A stretch of 64,000 nucleotides of DNA from Comamonas koreensis (GCF_021026195.1 NZ_JAJNCT010000010.1:186001-250000), one strand, 5' to 3'; positions 10,910 through 20,622 are shown, numbered from the stretch's first letter. The notes: generated by a model not told the origin, from the sequence alone. Translations and numbers: made by a program.

Positions 10910-11629
10910 TCAATCCCGCGTGCTAGGGCTCCAGAATGCCTGGCGTACGCCGGGCTTGGCCGCCAGCAGGTGCACCATGGCATCGAGCTCCTCGCCTTCT
11001 ACCGACTGGGCTGCCAGGGTCGCTTCGATGACTACCTCGGCCTCGCCAAAAGGCTTGATATCGATGTCACCGGGCGGGTAGCCACCGCGCTCCAGCACAT
11101 CCTGCAGCATGGCCAGCGCCAGCCGCTGGTGCAGGCGCTCGGCCACCACAAACACGGCATTGGTCATTTCGGTGGAAGCCACATCCAGCGGCTTGCGGTT
11201 GATGGCATTGACGAGCGGGCGCAGCAAGGTATTGGCCGCCAGCACCAGCACGGTGCCCAGGGCGGCCTGCACGATCAGGTCAGCGCCCGCTGCCGCGCCC
11301 ACTGCGGCGGAGCCCCACAAGGTGGCGGCGGTGTTCAGACCGCGCACATTGCCCTCTTCGCGCATGATGACGCCAGCGCCCAGAAAGCCGATCCCCGAGA
11401 CCACATAGGCCATCACGCGCACGGCCCCGTCAGGGCCGGCAATGGTGTTGGCACTGTCGACAAAGACGGCCGCGCCCACGGCCACCAGCACATTGGTGCG
11501 CAAGCCGGCGGTGCGCTGGCGGTACTGCCGCTCCAGGCCGATGACGGCGCCCAGCACAAAGGCGGTCACCAGGCTGATGGTCGTGTTGATCAGTGAGTTC
11601 AGGTGTGTGTAGTTCAGCGCTTCGAGCAT
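10910..11629 (-). CDS. MgtC/SapB family membrane protein
   Basis: This 239-residue protein has the MgtC N-terminal membrane domain of about four to five helices, with the hallmark region RVMAYVVSGIGFLGAGVIMR and NVRGLNTAATLW, and a soluble C-terminal domain of about 90 residues. MgtC proteins help cells survive low magnesium and acid stress by modulating the F1Fo ATPase. It lies 38 bases downstream of mgtA on the same strand, the classical magnesium-responsive pairing. It converges on the response-regulator gene with no clear terminator between them. Confidence 0.88.
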   Translation of the reverse strand: MLEALNYTHLNSLINTTISLVTAFVLGAVIGLERQYRQRTAGLRTNVLVAVGAAVFVDSANTIAGPDGAVRVMAYVVSGIGFLGAGVIMREEGNVRGLNTAATLWGSAAVGAAAGADLIVQAALGTVLVLAANTLLRPLVNAINRKPLDVASTEMTNAVFVVAERLHQRLALAMLQDVLERGGYPPGDIDIKPFGEAEVVIEATLAAQSVEGEELDAMVHLLAAKPGVRQAFWSPSTRD

Positions 11630-11667
11630 GGCGCCCTCCTTAGCAGATGATTATTCTTTAATGGCGC

Positions 11668-14415
11668 TTATTGCCAGCCGTAGCGACGGATGTACCACTT
11701 TTTCATGACTTGCGTAAGACCCATGTAGGCCAGCAACACGGCCACCAGAAACACAAAGTACAGACCAGGCAGGGGCTCCAGCTTGAAATAAGGGGCTAGC
11801 GCGCCCATGGGCAGGTAGATGCCGATGGCGACAACCACCAGGGTCATCACACTCACCGGCCAGGCAGCGCGGCTCTGGATGAACGGGATGCGCATGGTGC
11901 GGATCATGTGCACGATCAGCGACTGGGTGAGCAGGCCCACGACAAACCAGCCGGACTGGAACAGCGCCTGGCGCTCCGGCGTGTTGGCGCCAAACACCTT
12001 CCACATCACAACAAAGGTGGTGATATCGAAGACCGAGCTGATGGGGCCGAAGAACAGCATGAAGCGGCCCACATCGGCGGGATTCCAGCGCTGGGGCTGG
12101 GTCAGCAGTTCAGGGTCTACATGGTCAAACGGAATCGCCGACTGCGAGAAGTCATACACCAGGTTCTGCACCAGCAGCTGCATCGGCAGCATGGGCAGAA
12201 AAGGAATGAAGGCACTGGCAATCAATACCGAGAACACATTGCCGAAGTTCGAGCTCGCCGTCATCTTGATGTACTTGAGCATGTTGGCAAAGGTGCGGCG
12301 CCCTTCCTGCACGCCCTGATCCAGCACCATCAGGCTCTTGTCCAGCAAGATGATGTCGGCCGCTTCCTTGGCCACATCGACGGCCGTGTCCACCGAGATG
12401 CCGATATCGGCCGTGCGCAGCGCGGCCGCATCGTTGATGCCGTCGCCCATGAAGCCCACCACATGGCCATTGGCCTTGAGCATGCGCACGATGCGCTCCT
12501 TGTGTGCAGGGCTCAGCTTGGCAAAGATATTGCCTTCTTCCACCACCTGGGCCAAGCGCTGGTCGTCCATCTGCTCGATATCGCCACCCAGCACGATGTG
12601 CTGCTCGGTGATGCCCACTTGCTGGCAGACCTTGGCGGTGACGGCGGCGTTGTCGCCGGTCAGCACCTTGGTCTGCACGCCATGGCGTGCGAGCGCCTGA
12701 ATCGCGGGCGCAGCGCTCTCCTTGGGTGGGTCGACAAAGGCCAGAAAGCCGCAGAGCACCATGCCGGCCTCATCGGCCACCCCGAAGTTGCTCTGGCCAG
12801 ACTCGGTATCCCGAGTCGCCACGGCTACCACGCGCAGCCCCTGGGCATTGAGCGCCTCGGCCGTTGCCACAATGCGCTGGCGCAAGCCTGTGTCGAGCGC
12901 CAGCACACCACCGGCGGCCTGCACCGAGCCGCTCACCTGCAGGATTTCCTCGACCGCGCCCTTGGTGATGATCTTGCCGGCGCCGCCACTGTCACTCACC
13001 ACCACCGACATGCGCCGGCGCACAAAGTCAAACGGCACTTCATCGACCTTGGCATAGGCATCGACCAGCTGGGCGCGCTCGGCATGGGCGAGCACGGCCA
13101 CATCGAGCAGGCTCTTGAGGCCGGTCTGGTAGTAGCTGTTCAGGTAGGCCATGTCCAGCACATGCTGCGAGACATCGCCCCAGGCATCGAGGTGGCGCTC
13201 GACCGAGATCCGGTCCTCGGTCAGGGTGCCCGTCTTGTCGGTGCACAGCACATCCATCGCGCCAAAGTTCTGGATGGCATCCAGGTGCTTGACGATCACT
13301 TGCTTGCGCGACAAAAACACCGCCCCCTTGGCGAGCGTGGCGGTCACGATCATCGGCAGCATCTCAGGCGTCAGGCCCACGGCCACCGACAGCGCGAACA
13401 GCAGCGCCTCGGTCCAGTCGCCCTTGGTCAGGCCATTGATCAGCAGCACCAGCGGCACCATCACCAGCATGAACCGGATCAGCACCCAGCTGACCTTGTT
13501 GACCCCCATCTGGAACGCGGTGGGGCTGCGGTCCATCGCCGAAACCTTGCCGGCCAGCGCGCCGAGGTAGCTCTGGTTGCCGGTGCTCAGCACTACCGCC
13601 AGACCCGCACCCGAAACCACATTGGTGCCCATGAACACCAGGTTGCGCAGCTCCACGGGGTTGTGCTGGGCATCGTCGGGCAGCTGGGCAAATTTCTCCA
13701 CCGGCATGGATTCCCCGGTCATCGCCGACTGGGCCAGGAACAGGTCCTTGGCGGCCAGCAGGCGGCAGTCGGCGGGCACCATATCGCCAGCCGCCAGCTG
13801 GATGATGTCGCCTGGCACCAGCTCACGCACCGGCAGCTCGCGCATGGCCTGCAGTGCAGACAGGCGCGATGGCGGCGCATCCAGCTCTCGCCCCTCCTCA
13901 TCCTGAGCGCTGCGGCGCAGCACGGCAGCAGTGTTGGAGACCATGGCCTGCAGGCCAGCAGCGGCCTTGTTGGCGCGGCCTTCCTGCCAAAAACGCAGGC
14001 CGGTCGCCAGCGCCACCATGCTGCCAATCACCACCGTGGCCTTGGTGTCGCCCGTCAGCCACGAGACGGCGGCCAGCACCGTCAGCAGCAGGTTGAAAGG
14101 CGTGCGAAAGCACAGCCACAGGTGCTCGGTGCGGGACATGGGCTTGTCCTGCGAGATGGTGTTCCAGCCCGCTTGCGCACGGGCTTGCTGCACCTGCGCA
14201 TCGTCCAGGCCCTGGCGGCTGGTGTTCAGGCTTTCCAGCAATGCGGGTTCAGCAGCATGGGCGGCGTTGCGCAGCCGCTCACCCATGGCCTTGGAAATGC
14301 CGGCATCCACCGGCGTCTGGGCCAGTTGCTCAAACATGGGCAAGCGGCGGAAATGCACGCCCCAGTGGCGCGAACGCAGAAAGTTAACGAATCCATTTTT
14401 CAGCAGGTTCAACAT
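11668..14415 (-). CDS. mgtA: Magnesium-importing P-type ATPase
   Basis: With the start at the ATG following GGGGAGAT, the protein is 915 residues, close to E. coli MgtA (898). It has the P3B-ATPase arrangement: actuator-domain motif TGES, phosphorylation site Asp393 in CTDKTGTLT, nucleotide-domain KGAVEEIL, hinge GDGINDAA and a C-terminal block of membrane helices. It imports Mg2+ across the inner membrane. The frame stays open 122 codons upstream, but that part is atypical and is treated as leader. mgtC follows 38 bases downstream. Confidence 0.93.
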   Translation of the reverse strand: MLNLLKNGFVNFLRSRHWGVHFRRLPMFEQLAQTPVDAGISKAMGERLRNAAHAAEPALLESLNTSRQGLDDAQVQQARAQAGWNTISQDKPMSRTEHLWLCFRTPFNLLLTVLAAVSWLTGDTKATVVIGSMVALATGLRFWQEGRANKAAAGLQAMVSNTAAVLRRSAQDEEGRELDAPPSRLSALQAMRELPVRELVPGDIIQLAAGDMVPADCRLLAAKDLFLAQSAMTGESMPVEKFAQLPDDAQHNPVELRNLVFMGTNVVSGAGLAVVLSTGNQSYLGALAGKVSAMDRSPTAFQMGVNKVSWVLIRFMLVMVPLVLLINGLTKGDWTEALLFALSVAVGLTPEMLPMIVTATLAKGAVFLSRKQVIVKHLDAIQNFGAMDVLCTDKTGTLTEDRISVERHLDAWGDVSQHVLDMAYLNSYYQTGLKSLLDVAVLAHAERAQLVDAYAKVDEVPFDFVRRRMSVVVSDSGGAGKIITKGAVEEILQVSGSVQAAGGVLALDTGLRQRIVATAEALNAQGLRVVAVATRDTESGQSNFGVADEAGMVLCGFLAFVDPPKESAAPAIQALARHGVQTKVLTGDNAAVTAKVCQQVGITEQHIVLGGDIEQMDDQRLAQVVEEGNIFAKLSPAHKERIVRMLKANGHVVGFMGDGINDAAALRTADIGISVDTAVDVAKEAADIILLDKSLMVLDQGVQEGRRTFANMLKYIKMTASSNFGNVFSVLIASAFIPFLPMLPMQLLVQNLVYDFSQSAIPFDHVDPELLTQPQRWNPADVGRFMLFFGPISSVFDITTFVVMWKVFGANTPERQALFQSGWFVVGLLTQSLIVHMIRTMRIPFIQSRAAWPVSVMTLVVVAIGIYLPMGALAPYFKLEPLPGLYFVFLVAVLLAYMGLTQVMKKWYIRRYGWQ

Positions 14416-15077
14416 GACCCATCTCCCCGCCATGGGCACGGCCCAGCCGCGCCGCATGGCATCTTCAATCCATACAGGCGTGCCCATGCGCGCCGCTGCC
14501 AGGCGGCCGCAAAGATGCACCTCAAACAGAAGAGAGGTCAGCGACTGAAAGGGTCCAGTGCCGCCGAAGCCGAGCAGCACTGCACGGCATCCTTGCCCAT
14601 GGGGGCGCGGCGGCGCAGCATGGTCGCAAGCTGGCGCTGCATGCAGCGGGGCGCGCCCAAGCCGCAGCATGGCGTGATGGCCCATGGCACAGCCCTGCGT
14701 CGCGGTGCGCGCAAGGAGGCCAGCGAAGACATACGCAGTGGCATGAAAAGCTCCCACACCCGGTGTGATGGCGCGCAGCAAAGGCGCTCGCCACTGGGCA
14801 AGACTGGAAGATCAAAATGGGATGCAGTAAGGGCGCAGGTCTGTCTGACAGAAACTACGGCACCTCACAGCTGCCCGCCTGGTTCGGCAAGGCAGCGCGC
14901 AAAGCTGGGGCGTTTGCGATTACCTTGCCTGTGGTCGGTTGGCCGCTGGCCAACAACTCGGTAAGTCCACAGGGTTACTCCTGATAAAAAAGCTGGCCGC
15001 ATTGTAGATCAAGGCCTCAAAAACCACCAGTGGTTGAGAAGGCACAACGGGCTCTTTACCTGCGCTTTTCAGAAAGC
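14416..15077. other. Gene-poor 662-base leader region of mgtA
   Basis: No conventional gene lies between mgtA and the Bug receptor. On the minus strand the region must contain the mgtA promoter and a long 5' leader. I recognise neither an M-box nor the enterobacterial mgtA leader. A candidate upstream small ORF is listed separately. Confidence 0.5.
14538..14744 (-). CDS. Possible upstream small ORF in the mgtA leader
   Basis: A 68-residue frame begins at an ATG seven bases after GGGAG and ends 122 bases before the mgtA start. The product would be Arg-, Ala- and Cys-rich (starting MPLRMSSLASLRAPRRR) with no recognisable domain. Regulatory leader ORFs are known for mgtA and mgtC in enterobacteria, which makes position the only argument. 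It may equally be a chance frame in GC-rich DNA. Confidence 0.22.
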   Translation of the reverse strand: MPLRMSSLASLRAPRRRAVPWAITPCCGLGAPRCMQRQLATMLRRRAPMGKDAVQCCSASAALDPFSR

Positions 15078-16091
15078 TCAGTCCAGCACCAGCCGGCGCT
15101 GCTGCACCAGCTGCTGGATCTGGGCGCGCGTATCGCTGATCAGCGCTGCAAATTGCTGCGGGCTGCCGCCCATCGGCACCACACCGAGCTGCTCCAGACG
15201 CGCCTGCACCGCAGGTTGCTGCAGCGCTTGGCGGGCTGCGTGGTGGAGGGTGTCGATGACCGCTGGCGGCGTGCCGGCCGGCGCCACCAGCCCAAACCAG
15301 GTGATGGCCAGGCGGTTGAGCGCCGGGTAGCCCGCCTCTGCCAACGTAGGCACCTGCGGCAGCGCCGGCAGCCGCTGGGGTGCGGCCACCGCAAAGGGCA
15401 CTAGGCGCCCCGACTGCACCAGGCTGCTGGATGACGGGTACTGGTCACTCAGCACCTGGGTCTCGCCCGACAGCGCACTGTTGACCACCGGGCCTTGGCC
15501 TTTGTACGGAATATGGCGCAGGCGCACGCCCAGCGCCTCATTCATCGCCTCGGCAATCAGGTGACCGATGGAGCCCACGCCGGCCGATCCGATCGTGTAG
15601 TGGTCGGGCTGGGCGCGCAAGATCGCAACCAGGCTCTGCAGATCGGCTGCCCCCAGGCTGGGGTGGGTGGAGAATACCGATGGAATCTGCGCCAACGCGA
15701 TGACCGGTGCCAGCGCTTCGGGCGGGTCGCGGCGCAGCGACTTCAGCATCACCGCATTGACAGCCAAGGTGCTGATCGTTCCCACGCCGATGGTGTAGCC
15801 ATCAGGCCGCGCACGGGCTACCGCCTCGGCCCCGATGAGACCTGCGGCACCTGCCTTGTTCTCCACCACCACCGGCTGGCCCAGCGGCTCGCGCATCGCA
15901 TCGGCAACCAGGCGGGCCACAATGTCGGTCGAGCCCCCCGGTGCAAAGGGCACCACCAGCTTGATGGGCTGGCTCGGATACGGACGCCGCTCTTGTGCCT
16001 GCGCCTGCGCATGGCCAGCCCATGCCAGGCCCAGGCAGACCAGCGCGGGCAACAGCGCAAACGGGCGCAGGAAGGGGAAGCGGGAGATCAT
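15078..16091 (-). CDS. Bug/TctC-type tripartite tricarboxylate receptor
   Basis: This 337-residue periplasmic binding protein has a Sec signal peptide with a cleavage region after AGHAQAQAQ. The Bug family signatures follow: YPSQPIKLVVPFAPGGSTD and QPVVVENKAGAAG near the N-terminus, and PGxxG-type loops later. Family members bind carboxylates such as citrate, nicotinate or aromatic acids for TctAB transporters or for signalling. No tctA or tctB gene is adjacent, so it is one of the many orphan receptors of this lineage, ligand unknown. Confidence 0.9.
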   Translation of the reverse strand: MISRFPFLRPFALLPALVCLGLAWAGHAQAQAQERRPYPSQPIKLVVPFAPGGSTDIVARLVADAMREPLGQPVVVENKAGAAGLIGAEAVARARPDGYTIGVGTISTLAVNAVMLKSLRRDPPEALAPVIALAQIPSVFSTHPSLGAADLQSLVAILRAQPDHYTIGSAGVGSIGHLIAEAMNEALGVRLRHIPYKGQGPVVNSALSGETQVLSDQYPSSSSLVQSGRLVPFAVAAPQRLPALPQVPTLAEAGYPALNRLAITWFGLVAPAGTPPAVIDTLHHAARQALQQPAVQARLEQLGVVPMGGSPQQFAALISDTRAQIQQLVQQRRLVLD

Positions 16092-16148
16092 GGCAGGCGG
16101 GCACTAAAAAGCAGAGACGAGAATTATCCTCCCGAGCGGAAAACGGCA

Positions 16149-16517
16149 CTAAGCAGCACAGCTGACCTGTACGCCCTGCCCCGCCTCCTGCAGCCCCTGC
16201 CTCTGGGCATAGTCCATACCCCAATCGCGCATCGCAATCAGCACCGGCTCCAGGCTGCGCCCCAGCTCAGTCAGTGCGTAGTCCACGCGCGGGGGCACCT
16301 CGGCATAGACGGTGCGCGCAACAATGCCGGCCTCTTCCAGCTCGCGCAGCTGCAAGGTCAGCATGCGCTGGGTGACGTTCGGAATGGCGCGCGCCAACGC
16401 ACTGAAACGCTTGGTGCCATGGAGCAGATGGAAAAGCACAATGGGCTTCCAGGTGCCGCCCATGACGGACAAGGTGACCTCCACTGCGCAGCCGCTTTTG
16501 CTGTTCAAACGCTTCAT
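16149..16517 (-). CDS. HxlR-family transcriptional regulator
   Basis: The 122-residue protein is a MarR-like winged-helix regulator of the HxlR type, with the signature GGTWKPIVLFHLLHGTKRFSAL followed by the winged segment around YALTELGRSLEPVL. An AAGGGG ribosome-binding site precedes the ATG. Family members often sense electrophiles or quinones through cysteines; here Cys10 (SKSGCAVEV) is conserved in position. It is divergent from an alcohol dehydrogenase/quinone reductase gene, its likely target. Confidence 0.88.
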   Translation of the reverse strand: MKRLNSKSGCAVEVTLSVMGGTWKPIVLFHLLHGTKRFSALARAIPNVTQRMLTLQLRELEEAGIVARTVYAEVPPRVDYALTELGRSLEPVLIAMRDWGMDYAQRQGLQEAGQGVQVSCAA

Positions 16518-16596
16518 ACCCCTTGCTCCCTGGAAAACGACAAACGCCCCATCCTAGTGCCAAGCCAATATCCATGCATTGCTTACATTTTTAATA

Positions 16597-16622
16597 CTAG
16601 ACCACAAATATGTCGGTTCTAG
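16597..16622. promoter_or_regulatory. Candidate HxlR operator in a divergent promoter region
   Basis: An imperfect inverted repeat, CTAGACC at 16597-16603 and GGTTCTAG at 16615-16622, lies in the 188-base AT-richer region between the divergent hxlR-type and dehydrogenase genes. The position is what one expects for an autoregulatory operator; the sequence alone does not prove it. Confidence 0.35.
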
Positions 16623-16705
16623 CGTTCCACACCCAGCGCTTGCATGATGGCCGGGTGGCTGCAGCCTGCAGCCTCTGTGATGCCAACCAAGGAAAGACAC
16701 ACGCC

Positions 16706-17713
16706 ATGAAAGCCATTCAACTTGCCGCTCCCGGTGGCCTGGACCGCCTGCAACTGGTGGACTTGCCAGCGCCCGCAGCACCAGGCGCTGGAGAGATCCA
16801 GGTGCGCCTGCACGCCAGCTCGCTCAACTACCACGACCTGGCCATTGCTGCCGGCCGCTCGGCCACGGCCGATGGCCGCGTCCCGATGGCCGATGGCGCC
16901 GGTGTGGTGACAGCCGTGGGGGAAGGCGTGACCGAGTTCGCCGTGGGTGACGCCGTCGTTTCCTGCTTTTTCCCGCTGTGGCTATCGGGCAAGCAAGTGC
17001 CCTCCACCTTTGCCACGGTGCCTGGCGATGGCATCGATGGCTTTGCGCGCGAGCAGGTCACGATGGCGGCCACGGCTTTTACCCATGCACCCAAGGGCTA
17101 TACGCATGAAGAAGCCGCTACCCTGACCACGGCGGGCCTGACCGCCTGGCGCGCCCTGGTCGTCGATGGCCGCATCGAAGCGGGGCAAACCGTGCTGGTG
17201 CTGGGCACCGGCGGCGTCTCCATCTTTGCGTTGCAACTGGCCCATGCGATGGGCGCCAAGGTGATTGCGACCACGTCCAGCGCTGCCAAGGCCGAGCGCC
17301 TGCGCGCCCTGGGTGCCGACACGGTCATCAACTACCGCGACCAGCCCGAATGGGGCGACGCGGTGCTGCAAGCCACCGGCAGCCGTGGTGCCGACATCGT
17401 CGTGGAAGTCGGCGGCCCAGGCACCTTGCCGCAGTCCATCCGCGCCTGTGCGCCCGGGGGCCATATCGCCCTGATCGGTGTGCTGACCGGCTTTGCCGGC
17501 GATGTACCGACGGTGGAGCTGATGCGCAAACAGCAAACGCTCAAAGGCCTGATCGTTGGCAGCCGCGAGCAGCAGCAAGACCTGGTGCGCGCGCTCGACC
17601 AGCTGCCACTGCGCCCGGTGATCGACAGCAGCTACCCGCTGGAGAAAATCGCCGATGCCTTTGCGCACCAGATCAGCGCGCAGCACTTTGGCAAGATCTG
17701 CCTGAGCTGGTAA
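16706..17713 (+). CDS. Zinc-independent medium-chain NAD(P)-dependent alcohol dehydrogenase/quinone reductase
   Basis: The chosen ATG follows AAGGAAAG and gives 335 residues. The N-terminal GroES-like domain lacks the usual zinc-binding cysteine and histidine cluster. The Rossmann domain carries VLVLGTGGVSIFALQLA (about residues 164-180). This fits the NADPH:quinone oxidoreductase-like branch, which reduces quinones or enals. The divergent HxlR regulator suggests induction by electrophilic or quinone stress. Exact substrate unknown. Confidence 0.85.
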   Translation: MKAIQLAAPGGLDRLQLVDLPAPAAPGAGEIQVRLHASSLNYHDLAIAAGRSATADGRVPMADGAGVVTAVGEGVTEFAVGDAVVSCFFPLWLSGKQVPSTFATVPGDGIDGFAREQVTMAATAFTHAPKGYTHEEAATLTTAGLTAWRALVVDGRIEAGQTVLVLGTGGVSIFALQLAHAMGAKVIATTSSAAKAERLRALGADTVINYRDQPEWGDAVLQATGSRGADIVVEVGGPGTLPQSIRACAPGGHIALIGVLTGFAGDVPTVELMRKQQTLKGLIVGSREQQQDLVRALDQLPLRPVIDSSYPLEKIADAFAHQISAQHFGKICLSW

Positions 17714-17756
17714 GTGGCCACGGCAGGGCAAGCGCTCTGCCGTCTGCGCTACCGCG

Positions 17757-17792
17757 ATGAAAAAACCGCCCCGGGCTTGCGCCTGGGGCGGT
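17757..17792 (-). terminator. Rho-independent terminator of ilvD
   Basis: On the minus strand the stem ACCGCCCCAGGC / GCCCGGGGCGGT with a 4-base loop is followed by TTTTT. It lies 22 bases after the ilvD stop and also separates the convergent dehydrogenase gene. Confidence 0.88.
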
Positions 17793-17813
17793 TGTGCATT
17801 GGGCGAGAGACGG

Positions 17814-19679
17814 TCAGTCCAGCAGCGAGATATCGCGCACCGCACCCTTGTCGGCCGAGGTCACCAGCTTGGCATAGGCCTTCAGCGCGGTGGACACCTT
17901 GCGCGGACGGGGCTTGGCAGGCTTCCAGCCCAGCGCATTTTGTGCTTCGCGGCGCTTGGCAAATTCCTCGTCGCTGACCAGCGCATTGATGGTGCGGTTA
18001 GGGATGTCAATCAGGATGCGGTCGCCGTTCTGCACCAGGCCAATCGCGCCGCCAGCGGCCGCCTCTGGCGAGCAGTGGCCGATGGACAGGCCCGAGGTAC
18101 CGCCCGAGAAGCGGCCATCGGTCAGCAGCGCGCAGGACTTGCCCAGGCCCTTGGACTTGATGTAGCTGGTCGGGTAGAGCATTTCCTGCATGCCGGGGCC
18201 GCCCTTGGGGCCTTCGTAACGCACGATCACGACATCACCGGCCTTGACCTTGTCGCTCAGGATGTTTTCCACGGCCTCGTCCTGCGACTCCACCACATGG
18301 GCCGAGCCTTCGAACACCAGGATCGAGTCGTCAACACCAGCGGTCTTGACCACGCAGCCGTCCAGCGCGATGTTGCCGCGCAGCACCGCCAGGCCACCTT
18401 CCTTGGAGAAGGCATGGTCGTAGGAGCGGATGCAGCCTTCGGCGCGGTCCAGGTCCAGGCTGGGCCAGCGTGTGCTTTGGCTGAAGGCCACCTGGGTGGG
18501 GATGCCGGCAGGGCCTGCCATGTAGAAGGTGCGCACGGCCTCATCCTGCGTGCGCACGATATCCCACTGGTCCAGCGCGTCCTTCATGGTCTTGGCATGC
18601 ACGGTGGGCACATCGGTGTGCAGCTTGCCGGCGCGGTCCAGCTCACCGAGGATGGCCATGATGCCGCCGGCGCGGTGCACATCTTCGATATGGTACTTGT
18701 TGGTATTGGGGGCCACCTTGCACAGCTGGGGCACGGTGCGCGACATGCGGTCGATGTCGGTCATCGTGAAATCGATGTCCGCCTCTTGCGCAATCGCCAG
18801 CAAGTGCAGGATGGTGTTGGTCGATCCGCCCATCGCGATGTCCAGGGTCATCGCGTTCTCGAAGGCCTTGAGGCCCACGGCGCGTGGCAGCAGGGTGGCT
18901 TCGTCCTGCTCGTAGTAGCGCTTGGCCAGCTCCACGATCAGGCGGCCTGCGCGTTTGAACAGCTGCTCGCGGTCCGAGTGGGTAGCCACCACGGTGCCAT
19001 TGCCTGGCAGGGCCAGGCCCAGCGCCTCGGCCAGGCAGTTCATCGAGTTGGCGGTGAACATGCCCGAGCAGGAGCCGCAGGTCGGGCAAGCCGAGCGCTC
19101 GACTTCGGCCACATCGGCATCGCTGACATTGCTGTCAGCGGCCATCACCATCGCATCGACCAGGTCGAGCTTCTTGATCTGGATGGTCTTGCTGCCATCG
19201 GCAGCAGGCACGGCCAGTCGCACCTTGCCCGCTTCCATCGGGCCGCCCGAGACAAACACCACAGGGATATTGAGGCGCATCGCGGCCATCAGCATGCCGG
19301 GGGTGATCTTGTCGCAGTTGGAAATGCAGACCATGGCATCGGCGCAGTGCGCGTTGACCATGTATTCGACCGAATCGGCAATCACTTCCCGGCTGGGCAG
19401 CGAATACAGCATGCCATCGTGGCCCATCGCAATGCCGTCGTCGACCGCAATGGTGTTGAACTCCTTGGCAACACCGCCTGCAGCCTCGATCTCGCAGGCG
19501 ACGAGCTGGCCCAGGTCCTTGAGGTGCACATGGCCTGGAACGAACTGGGTAAAGGAGTTCACCACCGCAATGATGGGCTTGGAGAAATCGTCGTCTTTCA
19601 TGCCGGTGGCGCGCCACAAGGAGCGGGCACCAGCCATGTTGCGACCGGCGGTTGAGGTTTTGGAACGGTATGCGGGCAT
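17814..19679 (-). CDS. ilvD: Dihydroxy-acid dehydratase
   Basis: IlvD dehydrates 2,3-dihydroxy-isovalerate and -methylvalerate in valine, isoleucine and leucine synthesis. From [14 protein letters not shown] the protein is 621 residues, typical for the family. Iron-sulfur cysteines are visible in [10 protein letters not shown] and [19 protein letters not shown]. The C-terminal signature is [15 protein letters not shown]. The start lacks a strong ribosome-binding site, and the frame is open 28 codons further upstream, but homologues begin near MPAYRS. It is monocistronic and ends at a strong terminator. Confidence 0.95.
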   Translation of the reverse strand: MPAYRSKTSTAGRNMAGARSLWRATGMKDDDFSKPIIAVVNSFTQFVPGHVHLKDLGQLVACEIEAAGGVAKEFNTIAVDDGIAMGHDGMLYSLPSREVIADSVEYMVNAHCADAMVCISNCDKITPGMLMAAMRLNIPVVFVSGGPMEAGKVRLAVPAADGSKTIQIKKLDLVDAMVMAADSNVSDADVAEVERSACPTCGSCSGMFTANSMNCLAEALGLALPGNGTVVATHSDREQLFKRAGRLIVELAKRYYEQDEATLLPRAVGLKAFENAMTLDIAMGGSTNTILHLLAIAQEADIDFTMTDIDRMSRTVPQLCKVAPNTNKYHIEDVHRAGGIMAILGELDRAGKLHTDVPTVHAKTMKDALDQWDIVRTQDEAVRTFYMAGPAGIPTQVAFSQSTRWPSLDLDRAEGCIRSYDHAFSKEGGLAVLRGNIALDGCVVKTAGVDDSILVFEGSAHVVESQDEAVENILSDKVKAGDVVIVRYEGPKGGPGMQEMLYPTSYIKSKGLGKSCALLTDGRFSGGTSGLSIGHCSPEAAAGGAIGLVQNGDRILIDIPNRTINALVSDEEFAKRREAQNALGWKPAKPRPRKVSTALKAYAKLVTSADKGAVRDISLLD

Positions 19680-19881
19680 CGTGGTGTACGAATCAGTAAA
19701 CAATAAGAATGCGGCCTGTCTTGCATAGTGCGGGCCTGGATATACGCCAGGGCCAGCGGGCAAGTTGGCGAGAACCTCTTGAGTGCACGCCGATGTGAGC
19801 GCTGATTATGGCGCAGCTGGGCAAATGACGGAGACACTCGGGTTCCAGCCAGTAAAGGCGGTAGGGGCAGCGGGTGGACGG

Positions 19882-19903
19882 AAAAAAACCGCCCCAGGCG
19901 GTT
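19882..19903 (-). terminator. Rho-independent terminator of the Trp-rich protein gene
   Basis: On the minus strand the 7-bp stem AACCGCC / GGCGGTT with loop TGG runs into seven T residues, 15 bases beyond the stop codon. Confidence 0.85.
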
Positions 19904-19917
19904 GCTGTGCGGCGGCG

Positions 19918-20160
19918 TTAGCGGCGCCTGCGGGCCGATTGGCCCAGCGCATCCCTGGACTTTTGCAGGCGGCGCTCCTTTTTCAGCACTTCCTTTTCCA
20001 TTGCCTTGCGTTTGGTGTAGCCCGACCAGTCAGCCCAGGCCCACCACAGTGCCGCCAGACCAAAGGGCGCCAGCACGCTCACCCAGGACCAGGCCGCGAC
20101 CGGGCCGATTTCCAGGTACTTCAACAACAGCAGAATGATCCCCAGGATCAGAAAATACAT
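19918..20160 (-). CDS. Small Trp-rich membrane protein (TIGR04438-like)
   Basis: Starting at the ATG preceded by GGGAGAG, the product is 80 residues. It has an N-terminal hydrophobic helix (MYFLILGIILLLLKYLE), a Trp-rich second helix (WSWVSVLAPFGLAALWWAWADW) and a basic Arg/Lys-rich tail. This matches the family named for its tryptophan content, seen mainly in Burkholderiales and of unknown role. It is divergent from a cytochrome c gene across 156 bases and has its own terminator. A longer in-frame start lacks a ribosome-binding site. Confidence 0.85.
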   Translation of the reverse strand: MYFLILGIILLLLKYLEIGPVAAWSWVSVLAPFGLAALWWAWADWSGYTKRKAMEKEVLKKERRLQKSRDALGQSARRRR

Positions 20161-20316
20161 GGTCTCTCCCTCTTCTCGGTCGCTTGGCCACTTGGGTATC
20201 GGGCTCGTAAAGTGTTCTCGGTTGCGGAACATCCTGGCCGCCGCGCAGTCCAAAGAATCTGCGCTTGCAGCGAGCCATTAGAATTAATGTACCTCATGCG
20301 CTAAGGAGAAGACACG

Positions 20317-20622
20317 ATGAACCGTATTCTGATTGCCACGGCACTGGCCTTGTCGGCCAGCGCACCTGCGTGGGCTGATCAGGCATTGGCCCAATCCAAG
20401 AACTGCATGGCTTGCCATTCGGTCGACAAGAAAGTGGTGGGCCCCGCATTCAAAGACATTGGCGCCAAGTTTGCAGGCCAGCCCGGTGCATCCAACATGC
20501 TGGCCCAGAAGATCATCAAGGGCAGTGCAGGCGTCTGGGGTCCTGTGCCCATGCCCGCCAACACCCAGGTCAGCGAAGCCGATGCCAAGAAGCTGGCCGA
20601 CTGGGTACTGACCCTCAAGTAA
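20317..20622 (+). CDS. Class I monohaem cytochrome c (c551/c552-like)
   Basis: This 101-residue periplasmic electron carrier has a Sec signal peptide (about residues 1-20, cleavage after PAWA), the haem-binding motif CMACH at about residues 30-34, and the axial methionine in GPVPMPANTQ. A strong AAGGAGA ribosome-binding site precedes the ATG. Such proteins donate electrons to terminal oxidases or reductases; the partner is not encoded nearby. A bidirectional terminator follows. Confidence 0.92.
   Translation: MNRILIATALALSASAPAWADQALAQSKNCMACHSVDKKVVGPAFKDIGAKFAGQPGASNMLAQKIIKGSAGVWGPVPMPANTQVSEADAKKLADWVLTLK

Noticed and set aside
11908..14964. 1018-codon open frame antisense to mgtA
   Set aside because: His/Gln/Arg-rich composition with no domains, exactly opposite a confirmed gene; a GC-codon shadow.
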